Shown: positions 1 to 13,499, numbered from the stretch's first letter. The stretch is 64,000 nucleotides of DNA from Puffinus mauretanicus (GCA_023333565.1 JAJKFH010000385.1:2418001-2482000), one strand, 5' to 3'. Notes: a model not told the origin generated them from the sequence alone. Numbers and translations are program-made.

Positions 1-1524
1 GAAACTTGGTGCATACAAGTGTTTATGGGCTGAACTGTTTTTTCTTTCCATCTTGCAGTAATAGGTATCGTGTTGAAATTTGAAAACAAGGAGTAAGCAT
101 GCATAAAAAAAGGGTCCTAATTCTTTTTCCAAGCATATTTTCTTATTTACTAAAACAAATGAGTAAAACTATCATCAGGAAAACATTGTTACATGACCAT
201 CGCCCGAAGTGTATTCTTACCACTGGATCATAATTCCCTTTCTTTCCATTCCTTAAAAGTTCATTCAGTTCTAACTTCTACAGTAGTGTTTATCTAGAGT
301 ACCTAATTATATAGTGCAACCTGCATCTGGAGTGCTGGTTCAAGGTTATTATAGTTCTCCACAGACATAACAAAAATATTGTTTTAAACTTCCATTCCAT
401 CCATTGAGGAAAAATGGATGCATTTTACCACTGATAGAAGCATATGGATGTAAAATAAAATTATTAGAACTTTAGAAACATAAGTGCTGTCTGTTCAGAT
501 GAATTTCCTCCATGACACTTGCTGTCACAGAAGTATCTCCTTTTTGTTTCTGCTGCAGACATAAAATCTGACAAATTTAAACTAAATATATTAGATGTAT
601 AAAATGACAGATTGTAGTGATAGGCAAATAAGAAAGGTGAATTTTATGAATGCTTGTCAGTATGCGTTCCTTGTTGGAAGATTTGATAAGATTAATGAAA
701 TATGAATAATGGAGTAGGAATAATAATTTAACAGTTTCAGTACTCAATACCTGAAAAAGAAGCTTCTACTTAATCTATATCATAGTGATTATATGCAGAG
801 CACCATTACTTTTACTACAAAGACGAAAACTTTTTCTTTGGCAGCAGTAAAAGGAAAGTGGGTAGATAAAACAAACTCTTTAATTCATATGTCCTTACTC
901 ATAGGTTTCCCGTCAAGCATGGTTTCTTCTTTATTTAGAATCAATACTAAGTAAGGAAAGGATAAATATATAAATCGCAAAACTCTTTCTGTGGGTGTAT
1001 TGGTAGCCAAAGTAAATTGTCTGAGGTTTGGAGAGACCATGTGCTTGTTCTGTATATGCTCTAAAATTCAGAAGTGATGAAGAAATATTTTGTTTCGATC
1101 CCTAGAATGAGGGCTGTGAGCCCTGCCGGGAGTGCTGGCCGTGTTTACGACACGCAGCATTCCTAATAGATCCCTCGCTGCTCACTTCCGTAGTATTCCT
1201 GGTCTCTGTGGAGAGGGTGAGGTCTCACACACAGCCAAAAATGGGAAGTCAGGAGCCTTGGGCCGGGGCCCAGCTATTGTTTCTGCCATGCCAAGCGAGT
1301 GCAAGGCAAGAACGGTATAGGACCCTCTCCTAAGGAATTGATGCTGTGGAAGCCTGAGCCTGCTAACAACTCGGGCAGCTGCTCGAGTGCAAAGATAAAA
1401 GTAGTCCCTTTAAAGTCAGCAATGACTTCAAGATAAAGAATGTGATTAATTATTTTACCGACAGTGGAATAAATTAAGATTAACTGTACGTTTACCACCC
1501 CCCCCAAAAAATATTTCACTGTTA
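1..1524. other. No gene recognised; AT-rich flank
   Basis: No convincing exon, RNA gene or recent repeat was seen. The first 1.1 kb is AT-rich single-copy-looking DNA. From about 1100 to 1320 the base composition becomes more GC-rich and a 62-codon frame is open, but it has no recognisable domain and is probably chance. A run of C residues followed by A residues lies near 1497-1511. Confidence 0.5.
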
Positions 1525-1637
1525 TTAGGCAAATCACTTCCACTGTCTCTGTGTCAGTGCCCTTTTGTGAAATGGATGCAGTAAAACGCCTGGGTGATGA
1601 TGTGATAGTGTTGTGGACATTCACATTGGTGGCACGT
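1525..1637 (+). repeat. Possible ancient MIR-type SINE fragment
   Basis: The stretch keeps, in order and at the right spacing, the blocks I associate with the conserved part of MIR-type SINEs: CAAATCACTT, then TCTCTGTG, CAGT, CC and GTGAAATGG, then a GTTGTGG block. The match is visual and diverged, as expected of an ancient amniote SINE. It ends exactly where the solo LTR begins, so the LTR may have inserted into it, with the remainder possibly resuming after 2198. Confidence 0.4.
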
Positions 1638-2198
1638 TGTCGTGGTTTAAGCCCAGTCGGCAACTAAGAACCACACAGCCACTTGCTCACCCCACCCCAG
1701 TGGGATGGGGGAGAGAATCGGAAGGGCAGAAGTAAGAAAACTCACGGGTTGAGACAAGAACAGTTTAATACTTGCGGAGGGGCGGGGGGGAATGGAATCA
1801 AGCGGAAAACAACAAGAGAGAGAGAAAAACAAAACCCAGGGAAAAAACCAAGTGATGCAACCCCTCACCACCTGCTGACCAATGCCCAGCCCGTCCCCGA
1901 GCAGCAATTGCACCCCCTGGCCAACTCCCCCCAGTTTATATACTGAGCATGACATCAAATGATATGGAATATCCATTTGGCCGGTTTGGATCAGCTGTCT
2001 TGGCTGTGCTCCCTCCCAACTTCTTGTGCACCTGGCAGAGCACGGGAAGCTGAAAAGTCCTTGACTAATGTAAACACTACTGAGTAACAACTAAAACAAC
2101 AGTGTGTTATCAACATTCTTCTCATACTAAATCCAAAACACAGCACTATAGCAGCTACTAGGAAGAAAATTAACTCTATCCCAGCCAAAACTAGGACA
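1638..2198 (-). mobile_element. Solo LTR of an avian endogenous retroelement, minus strand
   Basis: Read on the minus strand, this 561-bp block begins TGTCCTAG and ends CACGACA, the TG...CA pattern of an LTR. Its body is colinear with the two LTRs at 46865-47439 and 48862-49438: the GGCTGGGATAGAGTTAA start, a CATTTGATGTCATGC block, a TATATAAACTGG promoter-like box (plus strand about 1933-1944), a TATTAAACTG polyadenylation-type signal and an AGGGTGGGGTGAGC-like tail. No internal region flanks either side, so it is a solo LTR left by LTR-LTR recombination. Flanking pentamers are CACGT (1633-1637) and CACAT (2199-2203), a target duplication differing at one CpG. It differs from the other pair by many substitutions and by its central GC-rich segment, so it is an older or sister subfamily. 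Confidence 0.9.
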
Positions 2199-4652
2199 CA
2201 CATCCTAAGAACTTCAGAAAAAGGTGAGTCAGAAGTGCAGAAACTCTGATTTTTTTTTTTATTATGCTTCTGGTTAGTTGCTCAGGTAAGGCAGTCCTCA
2301 GATAATGAAGTCAGCTGGGAGAAATCACAAGTTTATCAAAGGTATGATTTAAAATTACTTGAAAGCTCCTGAGGTTTTAAATGTGTGCCAACATTTTTTA
2401 TTCTTCTTAATGATCAGAAAGAGCCTTCACTTTTATCTGGGTAAAAAATAGTATCAATATTAAAATAAGTTTGGGAACATGGGAATTGCTCCTGCTAAGT
2501 ATTTAAAGTAAAGTAAGTTTAAAAAATAGGAAGGTATGAAATACATGTGTATGATGTAGGTACTTCTACGCAGCAGGCTTCTCAAAGCTGCGAGGTTCTT
2601 AAATCCACAACCACTTAAGCCCTACCTTTAAAATCAGGCATGTTCACTCTCAATACCAGCTGGGCAGATAAGCCTGGTCAAGTCACTGTAGAAATCTCCT
2701 CCACCCTTCATAAAATGTTTCAGCCTTCAACATCACCTCTAAACATCTGAGTGCAGCCAGCTAGCAGGGTCTGACTCCTGCTCAGTAAAAATTGCCAGAA
2801 GTGGATCAATATCCTTGAAGAATTATTGCATGCATTATGGTTACTGTACAGTTTGATCAAACCCTCTTTCTTTCTTCCTTCTTCCATTCCTCCCTCCTTT
2901 CCCTCCTTCCTCCTTCCTTCCTTCCTTCCTCTGCTCATTCTGGAAATGGCAAGAAAACGATCTGAGCACTCAAGATGAGCATGACAAACAGAGGGAAAGG
3001 CTTTATTGGCTCGGCTCCAAAGGAAATTAAATTACTTTGAGGAATTTTCAAATTTTGCATAAAATTAGCTGGATGCCAACCCACATGGTTAGATGTGGGT
3101 CAGATGAAAATAACTGTCACAGGAGATGTGGAAGGTCAAATGATGAGACAACCCGCTCCTTGTGCTTGTGTCCAACAATGACAAAAATCTGGAAGGAAGT
3201 GGTAACATAAAGGGGGTTGTCTGGGATTACAGGCTGCCAGCACTGGTGCAGTGTTTTTGTTGCCTGTTCATTCAGAATTAAAAGACATAGCAAAAAAATG
3301 TCATAAGGTTGATCCTTATGCATGTACAAAAGGTTCAAATAAATGTAGTTCTGGACTAACACCCCTGAGTTTGCAGGAGAATAATTTCTTTAGGAGAAAG
3401 ACTGCTGGTATAGGAATGGGGATGACATGAAAGCAGTGTTGGGGCAGCTGGGACAGTGGTGTGGGTGGCACAGATCTTAGGTGACATAGCTCAAACATTT
3501 GATTGTGAGGTGTTGGAAGAAGGCTGCAGAAAATCTCTGCCCAGATTTCTTATGGAATAAACACAAGAAACAATTCATCATTCCAGAGTGGAAAGTCTGG
3601 GAGAGGATGACAACCTTTCCAACCTTATTTTCACTATTTATTTCAACCTTTAGAAATACTAGGAAAGGTATTTACTCTCCACACTACAGCTTACAGAACC
3701 CAGAGCAGGATGTCTACAGGTTATGATGATGTTTTAGGTATAACACAATACTAATGATGGTCTCTTGTTTGACATCTATGACCTCAGCTGAATAGTACAA
3801 GACTTAAAAGCCCCATAGGTCATAGGGGCAAAAAAGAAAGAGGAAAGCAGGAAGAGTTCCAGGAGCAAGATTGGCAGCCAAAGGGAAGTTGGTACCATTG
3901 GTCTCTTCAAGCCTGGGACACAGTAAGTGGATTTCTTGGAGCTGAGGAAGAGTCTGATTAGAAATACCAGGAAAGAAAGGAAATTTTACAGCCCAGACAT
4001 GGAGTACGGCTTGTGGACGCGGGTCAGGCTGGAGCAGGCAAGGTGCAGGAGCTAGAGATGAATTCGTCAGTGCAAGTGGATACATGAAAGAAAACATTTC
4101 AGACTGTTAGTCCAAAAAAGGTGGGAGAATTTCACCCCCGCCAAATAAATCATGGGAGACCTTGGGGTGAGATCATTATTTACCTAGAGGGTGGGGTAGG
4201 ACCTCGACCAAGCAAGGTGCTCTCAGCCTGGGGCTCCATGCACAGAAAGATCACCACAAAGCCAAGCGGGGAAAGCAAACAGCAGCAGAACTGAGGCTAG
4301 ACAGGTCCAAATCTGATACAAGTACTTAAATCCAGAAATAACCTCACATTTTTCCAGACTTCCATCAATGCTATTATAGAGAAGATTGTGAGAACTGGCA
4401 AATTGCTGCTACGAACTGATGCTCCTGCTGAGCCCAAGTTAAAGGAAAATAGCAATTAAAAACTTTGGAAAATCCTTTGTTCCACTCACAGTACAGAATT
4501 AAAGGAAAGCTGAAGCAATCGATCCAATGCAGTACAATATCAGGAGCTCATCTTAGTCTGAGTGAAACCTCTACAATTCATACGCTGAATTAGCTATTGG
4601 TATTTTTTTCATCACAAGGAAAATGGTTTTTCATATGAGATTTTTGTGTGAG
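2199..4652. other. No gene recognised
   Basis: Apart from the pyrimidine tract at 2862-2931, nothing recognisable was found. Short open frames here (up to about 97 codons) lack domains, plausible codon bias or splice context. The first bases after the solo LTR may continue the SINE that precedes it. Confidence 0.5.
2862..2931. repeat. Pyrimidine-rich CTTCC/CCTT simple repeat
   Basis: About 70 bases on the plus strand are nearly all C and T, built from TTTC, CTTCC and CCTTCC units and ending in a run of CCTT repeats. Such homopurine-homopyrimidine tracts are common microsatellites and can form triplex DNA. On the minus strand it produces a Gly/Glu/Arg/Lys-rich spurious frame. Confidence 0.8.
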
Positions 4653-6925
4653 ATCATAGAATCATAGAATTGTTTAGGTAGGAAAAGACCTTTAAGATCA
4701 TCAAGTCCAACCGTTAACCTAGCACTGCCAAGTCCACCACTAAACCATGTCCCTAAGCACCACATCTACACGTCTTTTAAATACCTCCAGGGATGGTGAC
4801 TCAACCACTTCCCTGGGCAGCCTGTTCCAAGGCTTGACAATCCTTTCAGTGAAGAAATTTTTCCTCATATCCAATCTAAACCTCCCTTGGCGCAACTTGA
4901 GGCCATTTCCTCTCATCCTATCACTTGGGAGAAGAGACCAATCCCCACCTCGCTACAACCTCCTTCCAGGTAGTTGTAGAGCGCGATGAGGTCTCCCCTC
5001 AGCCTCCTTTTCTCCAGGCTAAACAACCCCAGTTCCCTCAGCTGCTCCTCATAAGACTTGTGCTCCAGGCCCTTCACCAGCTTCGTTGCCCTTCTCTGGA
5101 CACGCTCCAGCACCTCCATGTCCTTCTTGTAGTGAGGGGCCCAAAACTGAACACAGGATTCGAGGTGTGGCCTCACCAGTGCCCAGTACAGGGGCACGAT
5201 CACCTCCCTGCTCCTGCTGGCCACACTAGTTCTGATACAGGCCAGGATGCCATTGGCCTTCTTGGCCACCTGGGCACACTGCCGACTCATGTTCAGCCGG
5301 CTGTCAACCAGCACCCCCAGGTCCTTTTCCTCTGGGCAGCTTTCCAGCCACTCTTCCCCAAGCCTGTAGCGTTGCATGGGGTTGTTGTGGCCGAAGTGCA
5401 GGACCTGGCACTTAGACTTGTTGAATCTCATACAGTTGGCCTCAGCCCATCGATCCAGCCTGTCCAGGTCCTTCTGCAGAGCCTTCCTACCCTCCAGCAG
5501 ATCAACACTCCCGCCCAACTTGGTGTCGTCTGCAAACTGACTGAGGGAGCACTCAATCCCCTCGTCCAGATCATTGAAAAAGATATTGAACAGGACCGTC
5601 CCCAGTACTGAGCCCTGGGGAACACCGCTCGTGACCGGTTGCCCACTGGATTTAACTCCGTTCACCACAACTCTCTGGGCTCGGCCGTCCAGCCAGTTTT
5701 TTACCCAGCGAAGAGTGCACCTGTCTAGGCCGTGAGCCGCCAGCTTCTCTAGGAGAATGCTGTGGGAGACAGTGTCAAAGGCTTCACTAAAGTCCCAGTA
5801 GACCACATCCACAGCCTTTCCCTCATCCACTAGGCGGGTCCCCTGGTCATCGAAGGAGATCAGGTTGGTCAAGCAGGACCTGCCTTTCATAAACCCGTGC
5901 TGACTGGATCTGATCGCCTGGTTGTCCTGTACGTGCCGTGTGATGGCACTCAAGATGATCTCCTCCATAACCTTCTCCAGCACCGAGGTCAGACTGCCAG
6001 GCCTGTAGTTCCCTGGATCCTTCTTCTGGCCCTTCTTGTAGATGGGTGTCACATTTGCTAACCTCCAGTCAACTGGGACCTCCCTGGTTAGCCAGGACAG
6101 CTGATAAATGATGGAAAGTGGCTTGCTGACCATTTCCACCAGCTCCCCCAGTACCCTTGGGTGGATCCCACCTGGCCCCATAGACTTGTGTGTGTCTAAG
6201 TGGTGTGGGAGGTCGCTAACCATTTCCCCTTGGATTATGGGGGCTTCATTCTGCTCCCCGTCCCTGTCTTCCAGCTCAGGGGCCTGGGTACCCAGAGAAC
6301 AACTGGTCTTACTATTAAAGACTGAGGCAAAGAAGGCATTAAGCACCTCGGCCTTTTCCTCATCCTTTGTCACTATGTTTCCCCCCACATCCAATAAAGG
6401 ATGGAGATTCTCCTGAGCCCTCCTTTTGTTGCTAATGTATTTATAGAAACATTTTTTATTGTCTTTTATGGCAGTAGCCAGATTAAGTTCTAGCTGGGCC
6501 TTGGCCCTTCTATTTTTCTCCCTGCATAACCTCATGACATCTTTGTAGTCCTCCTGAGTTGCCTGCCCCTTCTTCCAAAGGTCACAAACTCTCCTCTTTT
6601 CCCTGAGTTCCTGCCAAAGCTCTCTGTTCAGCCAGGCCGGTCTTCCCCTCCGTCTCGTCTTTCGGCACATGGGGACAGCCCGCTCCTGCTCCTTTAATAT
6701 TTCCTTCTTGAAGAACGTCCAGCCTTCCTGGGCTCCTTTGCCCTTCAGACTGCCTCCCAAGGGACTCTGTCAACCAGGCTCCTAAACAGGCCAAAGTCTG
6801 CCCTCTGGAATCCAAGGTGGCAGTTCTGCTGATCCCCCTCCTTACTTCTCCAAGAATCAAAAACTCTATCATTTTGTGATTGCTGTGCCCAAGACGGCCT
6901 CCAACCATCACATCACCCACAAATG
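4653..6925 (-). mobile_element. CR1 LINE copy 1, 5'-truncated, minus strand
   Basis: The 3' end (lowest coordinates) carries CATAGAAT octamers, the reverse complement of the ATTCTATG repeats that terminate CR1 elements, followed by the typical GGTTGGACTTGATGATC segment. Moving 5', about 2.27 kb covers the short 3' UTR, the whole reverse-transcriptase region and the last part of the endonuclease. Endonuclease sequence is recognisable on the minus strand just upstream of 6840, where the usual SDH box reads Ser-Asn-His. Homology fades near 6925, so most of the endonuclease and ORF1 are missing, the usual 5' truncation of CR1. It belongs to the same subfamily as copies 3 and 4. Confidence 0.95.
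4913..6760 (-). pseudogene. CR1 ORF2 reverse-transcriptase fragment (615 codons open)
   Basis: This open frame encodes the non-LTR reverse transcriptase that copies CR1 RNA at the target site. Visible motifs: NYRP at residues 251-254; the motif-A box YWDFSEAFD at 321-329, with the catalytic Asp at 323; PQGSVLG at 381-387; and the catalytic FADD box at 409-412. A Cys/His and Arg-rich C-terminal part follows. The ATG at 6760 is not the native start: comparison with copy 4 shows a one-base deletion near 6748 that uncouples it from upstream endonuclease sequence (6770-6920, another frame). The C-terminus ends early because about 7 bp present in copy 4 (after CCCAAGT) are missing near 4928, removing the last roughly 65 residues. 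The catalytic core looks intact, but the element cannot be autonomous. Confidence 0.9.
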
Positions 6926-9900
6926 GTGAGATGAATGCTCACACGGCAGCAAAATACTCCCAAGTACATTGGGAAGGATAAACAGAATAACTTATGGTCT
7001 CACACCCCAGAGCTCTTCCAGGCCTCCCTGCCACGCCAGCAGAGTGCAATGGATGTGACGCTCCTTTGGGAGTTGCACTTCAGTTGTGTATCTGGCTGGT
7101 TTTAGTGTGCATTCCCTACTGTCCTCTTCACACCCATGCTCAAAAGCTCCTGAGGACCATCACTGAATTCTCCTGAGACCAAAGGTGAAAAAAAAAAAAA
7201 GGAAAGGGATGAAATACCTGCCTTTTGTTTTCCGTGTTTTTCTATTTCACGTATTATCAAAGTATGCGAGAACCAGTGGTCCCAAAGAAGAAGCAATGTA
7301 CATGATAAATTTTGTTCTACTTCAAGCTAGGCGACAATAGGCTTACTGTGGAAAATTTGCCCCAGTCCTTTGTTTTTTCTTGAGTTCCACTACCAAAAAA
7401 AAGAAACAATAAAAATTGGAATTTGTTTTTTCAATTTCAAATGCTTGAAAAGTTTTCACTTAGAAAACACAACACAAACCGTAAAGCATATGGGTGCATT
7501 GGCAACCCATTTGGGTTTTAATGAGCATCATGTATATTTTTACTGGGGAGAAAGAAGTTCCTGTGTTTTTTTTCCAATATACCATTGCTTTAGTGGGAGT
7601 CAAAAGTGAAGTGAAACCATCGTGTTAACCGAGAGGATACCAAGATGATAGTGTTCTTCAGTTGTTCCCAGCACTAATACCCACTTGAAAGCAGTAAGGA
7701 GACCTTATTTCCTTTTGGGGGGTTTATTTTAGCATTTGAAATACGGCAGATAGCATAATTGGATTTTAAATATCTGATCCAAATTTATTTCAGGGGATTG
7801 AGTCAAAACAAATACAAATTGAAGTTTGCCTAGTGCGTTTAAAAACTGGCAGCACACGCGTTTCAGGACCTCACCAGTTACAACACTTCACTTATTTCTG
7901 AAACAGTTGGCTGCATAGTACTTCTATCTAAAACCGTGTCCCACACTTTCAGACTTAGTTGCGGGTTTATAAGTGTTTGTTCTATTATTCAATCATATTA
8001 TAAAATGAACCACATTTTCCAATAGCTTCTTCATGTTCCCTATTTCATTTTTAATTGCGGCATTTCTTCAAACATCAGTTGTCCCACAGGATTTCGTTTT
8101 TGGACCACTTTTGCAAGCCACTAAAAATGATGAATTCTTGAAGCTTGCAATCTGAGCTCCGTTTAAGCCCACATACCAAAATCTTATCCAAAACCATGTC
8201 AAAGAAGCCAAAACCAACCCCATACCACTTCCTAGGTCTAAGTTGCATAACGAATGGGTCTGTACCCTCCGATAAAAAAATAAAAGCCCCTGGCCTGCTG
8301 TATTTTTCATGGACAGAGTTACTTCAATATCCATGAGGCATCAATATTGTTTTGCACCATGTAAACATGAGGCTTGTGTCATTTGTATCTGCTTTTAACT
8401 CTTGCATTTTAAATCCTCTGGTTTCCTGTGGTCTGATGACATTGTCACTCAAATACAGGGAAAAAGAGTTTGTGATTACTGACAGGCTAGTTTTCATCAG
8501 CTAAACCACCTTTTAATCTTTATTTTAATTTTTGAATGTCTAAAACTGTCCAGATGCTGCTGGTGCTTGTTGTCCCATACCCATTTGTTCCCTTAAGGAT
8601 CCTCCTCTGTCCTGTGTTGCAATCGCTAGGACATCCCACGCTCCCTCAGATGAGCATATGAGTCTTTCAATGTGTCCCTAAAGAATTTACAGAAAAATCT
8701 CAGGCGACTAATCCAGCTTTCCAAGGAAAATGACAGATCATTATTACAAAGTTCACATGTTAAGAAAACAATCAATCACCATCTTCTGGTGGAATGACAA
8801 AAAAATGCTGGTGAGGATGGGGTTGCTGCCATATGACTTATGGTGGCTAGGATCCAAGCAATCATCACATCTCCAACAGGTCAAAAAGGACAAGCACCTT
8901 CAGCTACATATCCTGTCACCATTCTTGTCGTAACTTCTTGTAACACCACAAAAATTATCAAATTTTAATTTTTCATGTATTATATGTTACAAAGCACTAA
9001 GAGTGGAATTACTTCTTTTACATAAACTCTCCTGAAAGGCTTTTGCTCTGGGACCACTTAATGCATTTGCCACTGGGGTGCATTCGAAAATAGACTCTAA
9101 CCCAAGATGCATGGCCAGTCTCACTTGCTGCTGGAGATGCAGCAGCCAGAGACACGAGATAAGGAGATGCAGCTTCTTCCAGGTGTCACCAACTACTGCT
9201 GGTCTCTGGTCCTGTAAGCTGTCAAGCAGCGTGCAGGGGCATGTAGGGAGCAGTGAGGCGGTGGCAGTGCTGCCCAGCAGCTACTGGTTCGGCCACCTCT
9301 GGTGTCTTTGTGTCCACTGAGCAGCACATTTCTGGCTGTAGGTTGCTGCCGTTATCCCTCCTGTGGCATGGAGTCCATGTATCGGCAGCATCACCTGCAT
9401 CCAGGCTGTGGAGCTCTTGTGAACACTGGAAGAAGAGAAACTGGGGAGGTTTGTTGAAGCTCTGGTAGGCGTCTAACCTGGTCCCCATATGACAAAGCAA
9501 AAGCAGGCCCAGTCTTTGCTGAGCAAGCTGAGTTTGCAGTTCATGTTTCCATATAGCTCTCGAAACCCTTAGCCCACATCACCACTTTTCTACATCATGA
9601 TTATAGGCTTCTTAAATTTCCCTTCTATCACACAGTTGCTCACAAAGCTTATCTCCCTACTACACAGATCATTCCTACTTCTTTTAGGACAAGAATACTC
9701 AGATCTTTCAGGAAGACCAATGAGAGCAAGATGAGGCTGTGTGTTCTGCTTTCACATCCAGTGAGAAACCGGGAATATTTCTGCCTACACTGTAATGAAG
9801 AACATGATATCATTGCTAGAAGCAAGGCCTAGGCTAGATCCCCCTTTCTCCCATTCTGAAATGCCTCTTTTGGGAACTGTAGTCCACAAACAGCAGGTGA

Positions 9901-12900
9901 ATAAAGGTGCCTGTGAGGTGTGAAAGACACATCTCAGAATATAAAAAAGGGTCTATGTCCATGAATCTAAGAAGCAAGCAGATCCACGTGCATGTCCTGG
10001 TCCCTCACTAAGGAATCTGTAGAGTACCTCAGCTTGGGAGAGTCATGGGAAAAGTCTGTAAATAGAAGGTGTAGAAAGAAAAAGCAAGAAAAATGCAGAG
10101 TATAGAGAAACACAGTTAAGGATGGACCTACACTCTGGTTCAGCACTTAGTTCATAAGCCTTTAATATATAGCTCCTTTCAACAGGCCTCAGCATACTTC
10201 ATAACCTTCAGCTTATTTATGATTCCACATCAGAGGAGTGTTACAGCAACCTCATTTTGGGTGGCCAAAATGTTGATGATTGTGACAGGTTTGCATCTGG
10301 CAGAAAAGGTCATATTTGCCTTGACATGAGCATAAAAATTGTTCTTGGCCAGAGTTGCTCCTGGAGAGTCCAGGTACACCGTTGGAATGTGCTGAATGCT
10401 GTGTTACTCCATCCTACAAGTGTCATGCTTTCTCAAGAAGGAGTGCTGGTGTAAATTCTGCCAGCTCTTCTGGCTGCCTTCCCTACCCAATTCATCCTGC
10501 CTGGCATGAGTGGTGAGATCTCAGCCAGGGCTTAAGCTCATCAAAGTGGTCCATCACTCATCATCCATATCAGAAATGACAGTGATATAGAAGCTGAAAG
10601 TCATCAGTGAATTGGATGCACCAAAATCAGTGTTCCTCCCTAATCTTTCCAGTGTCTTCATACAAAAGCTAAGCCAGAATCAAGGGGATATAAATTAATA
10701 GCAGAATACAAATTGATTCTAGACTATAGACCCCTGTTAATCTCCTCTCCCAAAAGAAACACTGGAACTGCAAACTGTTATCACAGGTACTTTCCTAAGA
10801 TTTCCTCACTTTTACAGATAGACACAGTACTTCTATGTGAACTTCTAAATACAGGTGCAACGCCACACACTACTGTGTTCTATAATGGACAGCATAAACT
10901 AGTGCTCAGTAAAACTATTCTACCATGCTTATTCACTTTTTATAGTCCAAAGTTCCTTATGAGCTCTATGTATACATCTGTATCTGTTGCGTGTTGGAAA
11001 TGAAAGTAAGAAAGTGAATTCCAAATAGAGCCATTCTGCGTGCAGCTATGCAGAAGGACATTAAATTAAGATTACAGTCAGTATCTATAATTTTGATGCT
11101 TCGTAATGTCTGAGATCCTGTCTTGCAGCTAGCTTTCTTTATATGAAGGGAGTTTTGTTTGCCATTTTTAAGATTCTTTGAAAAGCCAACAAAATCCTCT
11201 CAGCAATTCCTGTATGTGGAATCGCATTGACAGCATGGAGGGGTCATTGACAGGGCTGGAATTTCTACCCAGAGAAAGTAAGACCAGACTGTCACTTTCT
11301 GGGTGGACCAGCTTTCTAAGGGAACATGAGACACAGTCTGAAAGTAAACTTTAGAGATACTTTTTAGATGCAGAAAAACATCAAGTCTCAGCACTGGGTA
11401 TAATTTCAAGTCTTGATGGTTACAGATCATGTGTGCTGATTCACAAGTCTTTCGCTACTTATTTTTCTTTTCTCCCTTGATACATTCATGACCTTTTTTG
11501 CTTTATTCCCGCTAGTCTTTTCTTGTCTCAAAGTTTCTCTTTCCTGTCTATCTTCATAGGAAGTCCCATACTCAATCGTTATTCAACATAACACTAAACT
11601 TTCTGTTCCCATCCACAGTCTCCCCTGTTTCTGCTTTTTGTCCCCAATTTCCTTGTTCTTCTTTTCTTCCACGTACACAATCCTGGCTCCACGCCCAGCC
11701 TCTCCAAATCAGTTCTGTATCTAGTGAGCCTGCTTCTCATCATGTTTCCCACTTGGGGTCTTTGTTTCAATCTTTCCCTTCTTCAAATCAGTTCTCACTA
11801 ATTCCCATTCCTAACTGTCTCCGTAGGCTGCTCAATCATCTCTCCCTCCTCAGTCTTTCTTCATCCAGACTGGCTTCTCATCCAGTCTGCTCTCTTTTGT
11901 AACTACCTCCTCATCCCAACAGTGTCTAAAGGTGACCTGTGTCCTTGCCTTCATCCTTCCTTGTGGTTTTTCATCTAGCCAGCATAAGTTTCTTCATCCC
12001 TGCCTTTGTTCTGTTCTGATCTTGCCAGTCTCACAGTTTTTCATATTGCCCCTGTTCTTCCTTACTGATTTTAGATCGTGGTCTTCTTGTCCAACCAGTT
12101 TCTCCTTTTATTTTCTTTTTGACAAAACCCACCAGCTCCCATGCTTTTCCAGCTCAGCCTCTTGGTCCTCTCTAGCCACATATCTGAGACCTTGGTCTTT
12201 TCTTGCCTGGACTTGAGTTAGATGGTTTTTTGCTTTCTGTTGATCTGGCAGTGTGTGGGCACAGGAGGCACAAGTCATGCGCCAGCTTCTGCATCTGCAA
12301 GGAAATCCTGGGTTGGTAAGGATGCAGAAGGCTCAAGTCATTCTGTGGAGATAATGCAGTTGGCATACAAAAGAGGTAGCACATGCTCAGGACAGACAGG
12401 AATTTTGAGGAATTTATCTGCCAAACTCTACCATATTACTAATGAATAGGGTTTAAAACCCAGCCAAATATGGGCAAATGCTTATGTGTCTGGCACCAGG
12501 ATGCCTCCAGCCTGCCAACCTTCAAGTCAAAGCATGGAGAAGCTAGCATTTCCAAAAAAGAATTCTTACAACCAATTCATTAACATTGGCAAAACAATGT
12601 CTTTTTTCCTAATCTTTTTTCTGGGAAATAGCATAACCATTTTTGCTGAAACTTTCCAAAAAAAATCTAAGCAGAGGCAGACACCCAGCATAAAAATCCA
12701 CAAAGTTATAAATAACCAGAATAGGGATTTATAATTAGAAGCATCAGGCAAATTTATAGTATTGGGTAGCATAGTATCGATAACAACCATTTTTATTACT
12801 GTAGCCCCAAAAATGCTGCTAAGGGACCACAACGCCACTGTGTTAAATGTGTACAAACAGAGAGCAGGGATATGTCTACAATATTGTTGTCCCAAAGAGC

Positions 12901-13499
12901 TTATAACTCAAATTTTAGACAACAGAAAACAGATGGATCCAGAAGCATGGGGAGTGCAAGGAAACAATAAGAAAATACTAGGCAGTGTGACTGGCAAATC
13001 ATCTCCAGGTACCATCAGTCTACATAATGTCAAGCTTTTCACAGGTGTTTGGAAATATAAGATATTTTAAGGGAAATTAGAACTGATCAGAGGATGATGA
13101 GGTAGTTTTGCAGATGCTTACATAGGCATGGGGTCAGGATGGAGGATGGAGGAATTTAAGTGAAATGAATAAGCCATGCTGTGGACCTCTGGGCAGATGA
13201 CACGCAGTGAGAAAGGGCTGATAAGTAGAGGGAGAGCGGACTGGAACGCAAGCCAGAGTCAAGGGGGGCACCCTAATTATTGGGATTGCCATGTGTGCCC
13301 ATCTCTGTGCAAAGAGGGAGCTGTGCAAATTCAGGACCATTACTCCCCTCTCCTTTCACCATTCCACCACAAAAAGGAGGAAACACAGACCGCCTGCTTC
13401 ACCGTTATGTGCATGGGAAGGATGATTGTTTTCTGAAGACCCTATTTCTTTGTCCCTCAAGAGAGATTGGTTGAAGGTAAAATAAACTCTAATTAAAAT
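6926..13499. other. No gene recognised, 6.6 kb
   Basis: No domain-bearing frame, RNA gene or classifiable repeat was seen. The region is AT-rich with short A and T runs (for example about 13 A residues ending at 7200) and a T/C-rich stretch around 11450-12180. Open frames up to 109 codons occur on both strands without recognisable similarity. Confidence 0.5.

Noticed and set aside
4925..5611. 228-codon plus-strand frame
   Set aside because: It is the antisense shadow of the CR1 copy 1 reverse-transcriptase frame. The same shadow recurs opposite the other CR1 copies.
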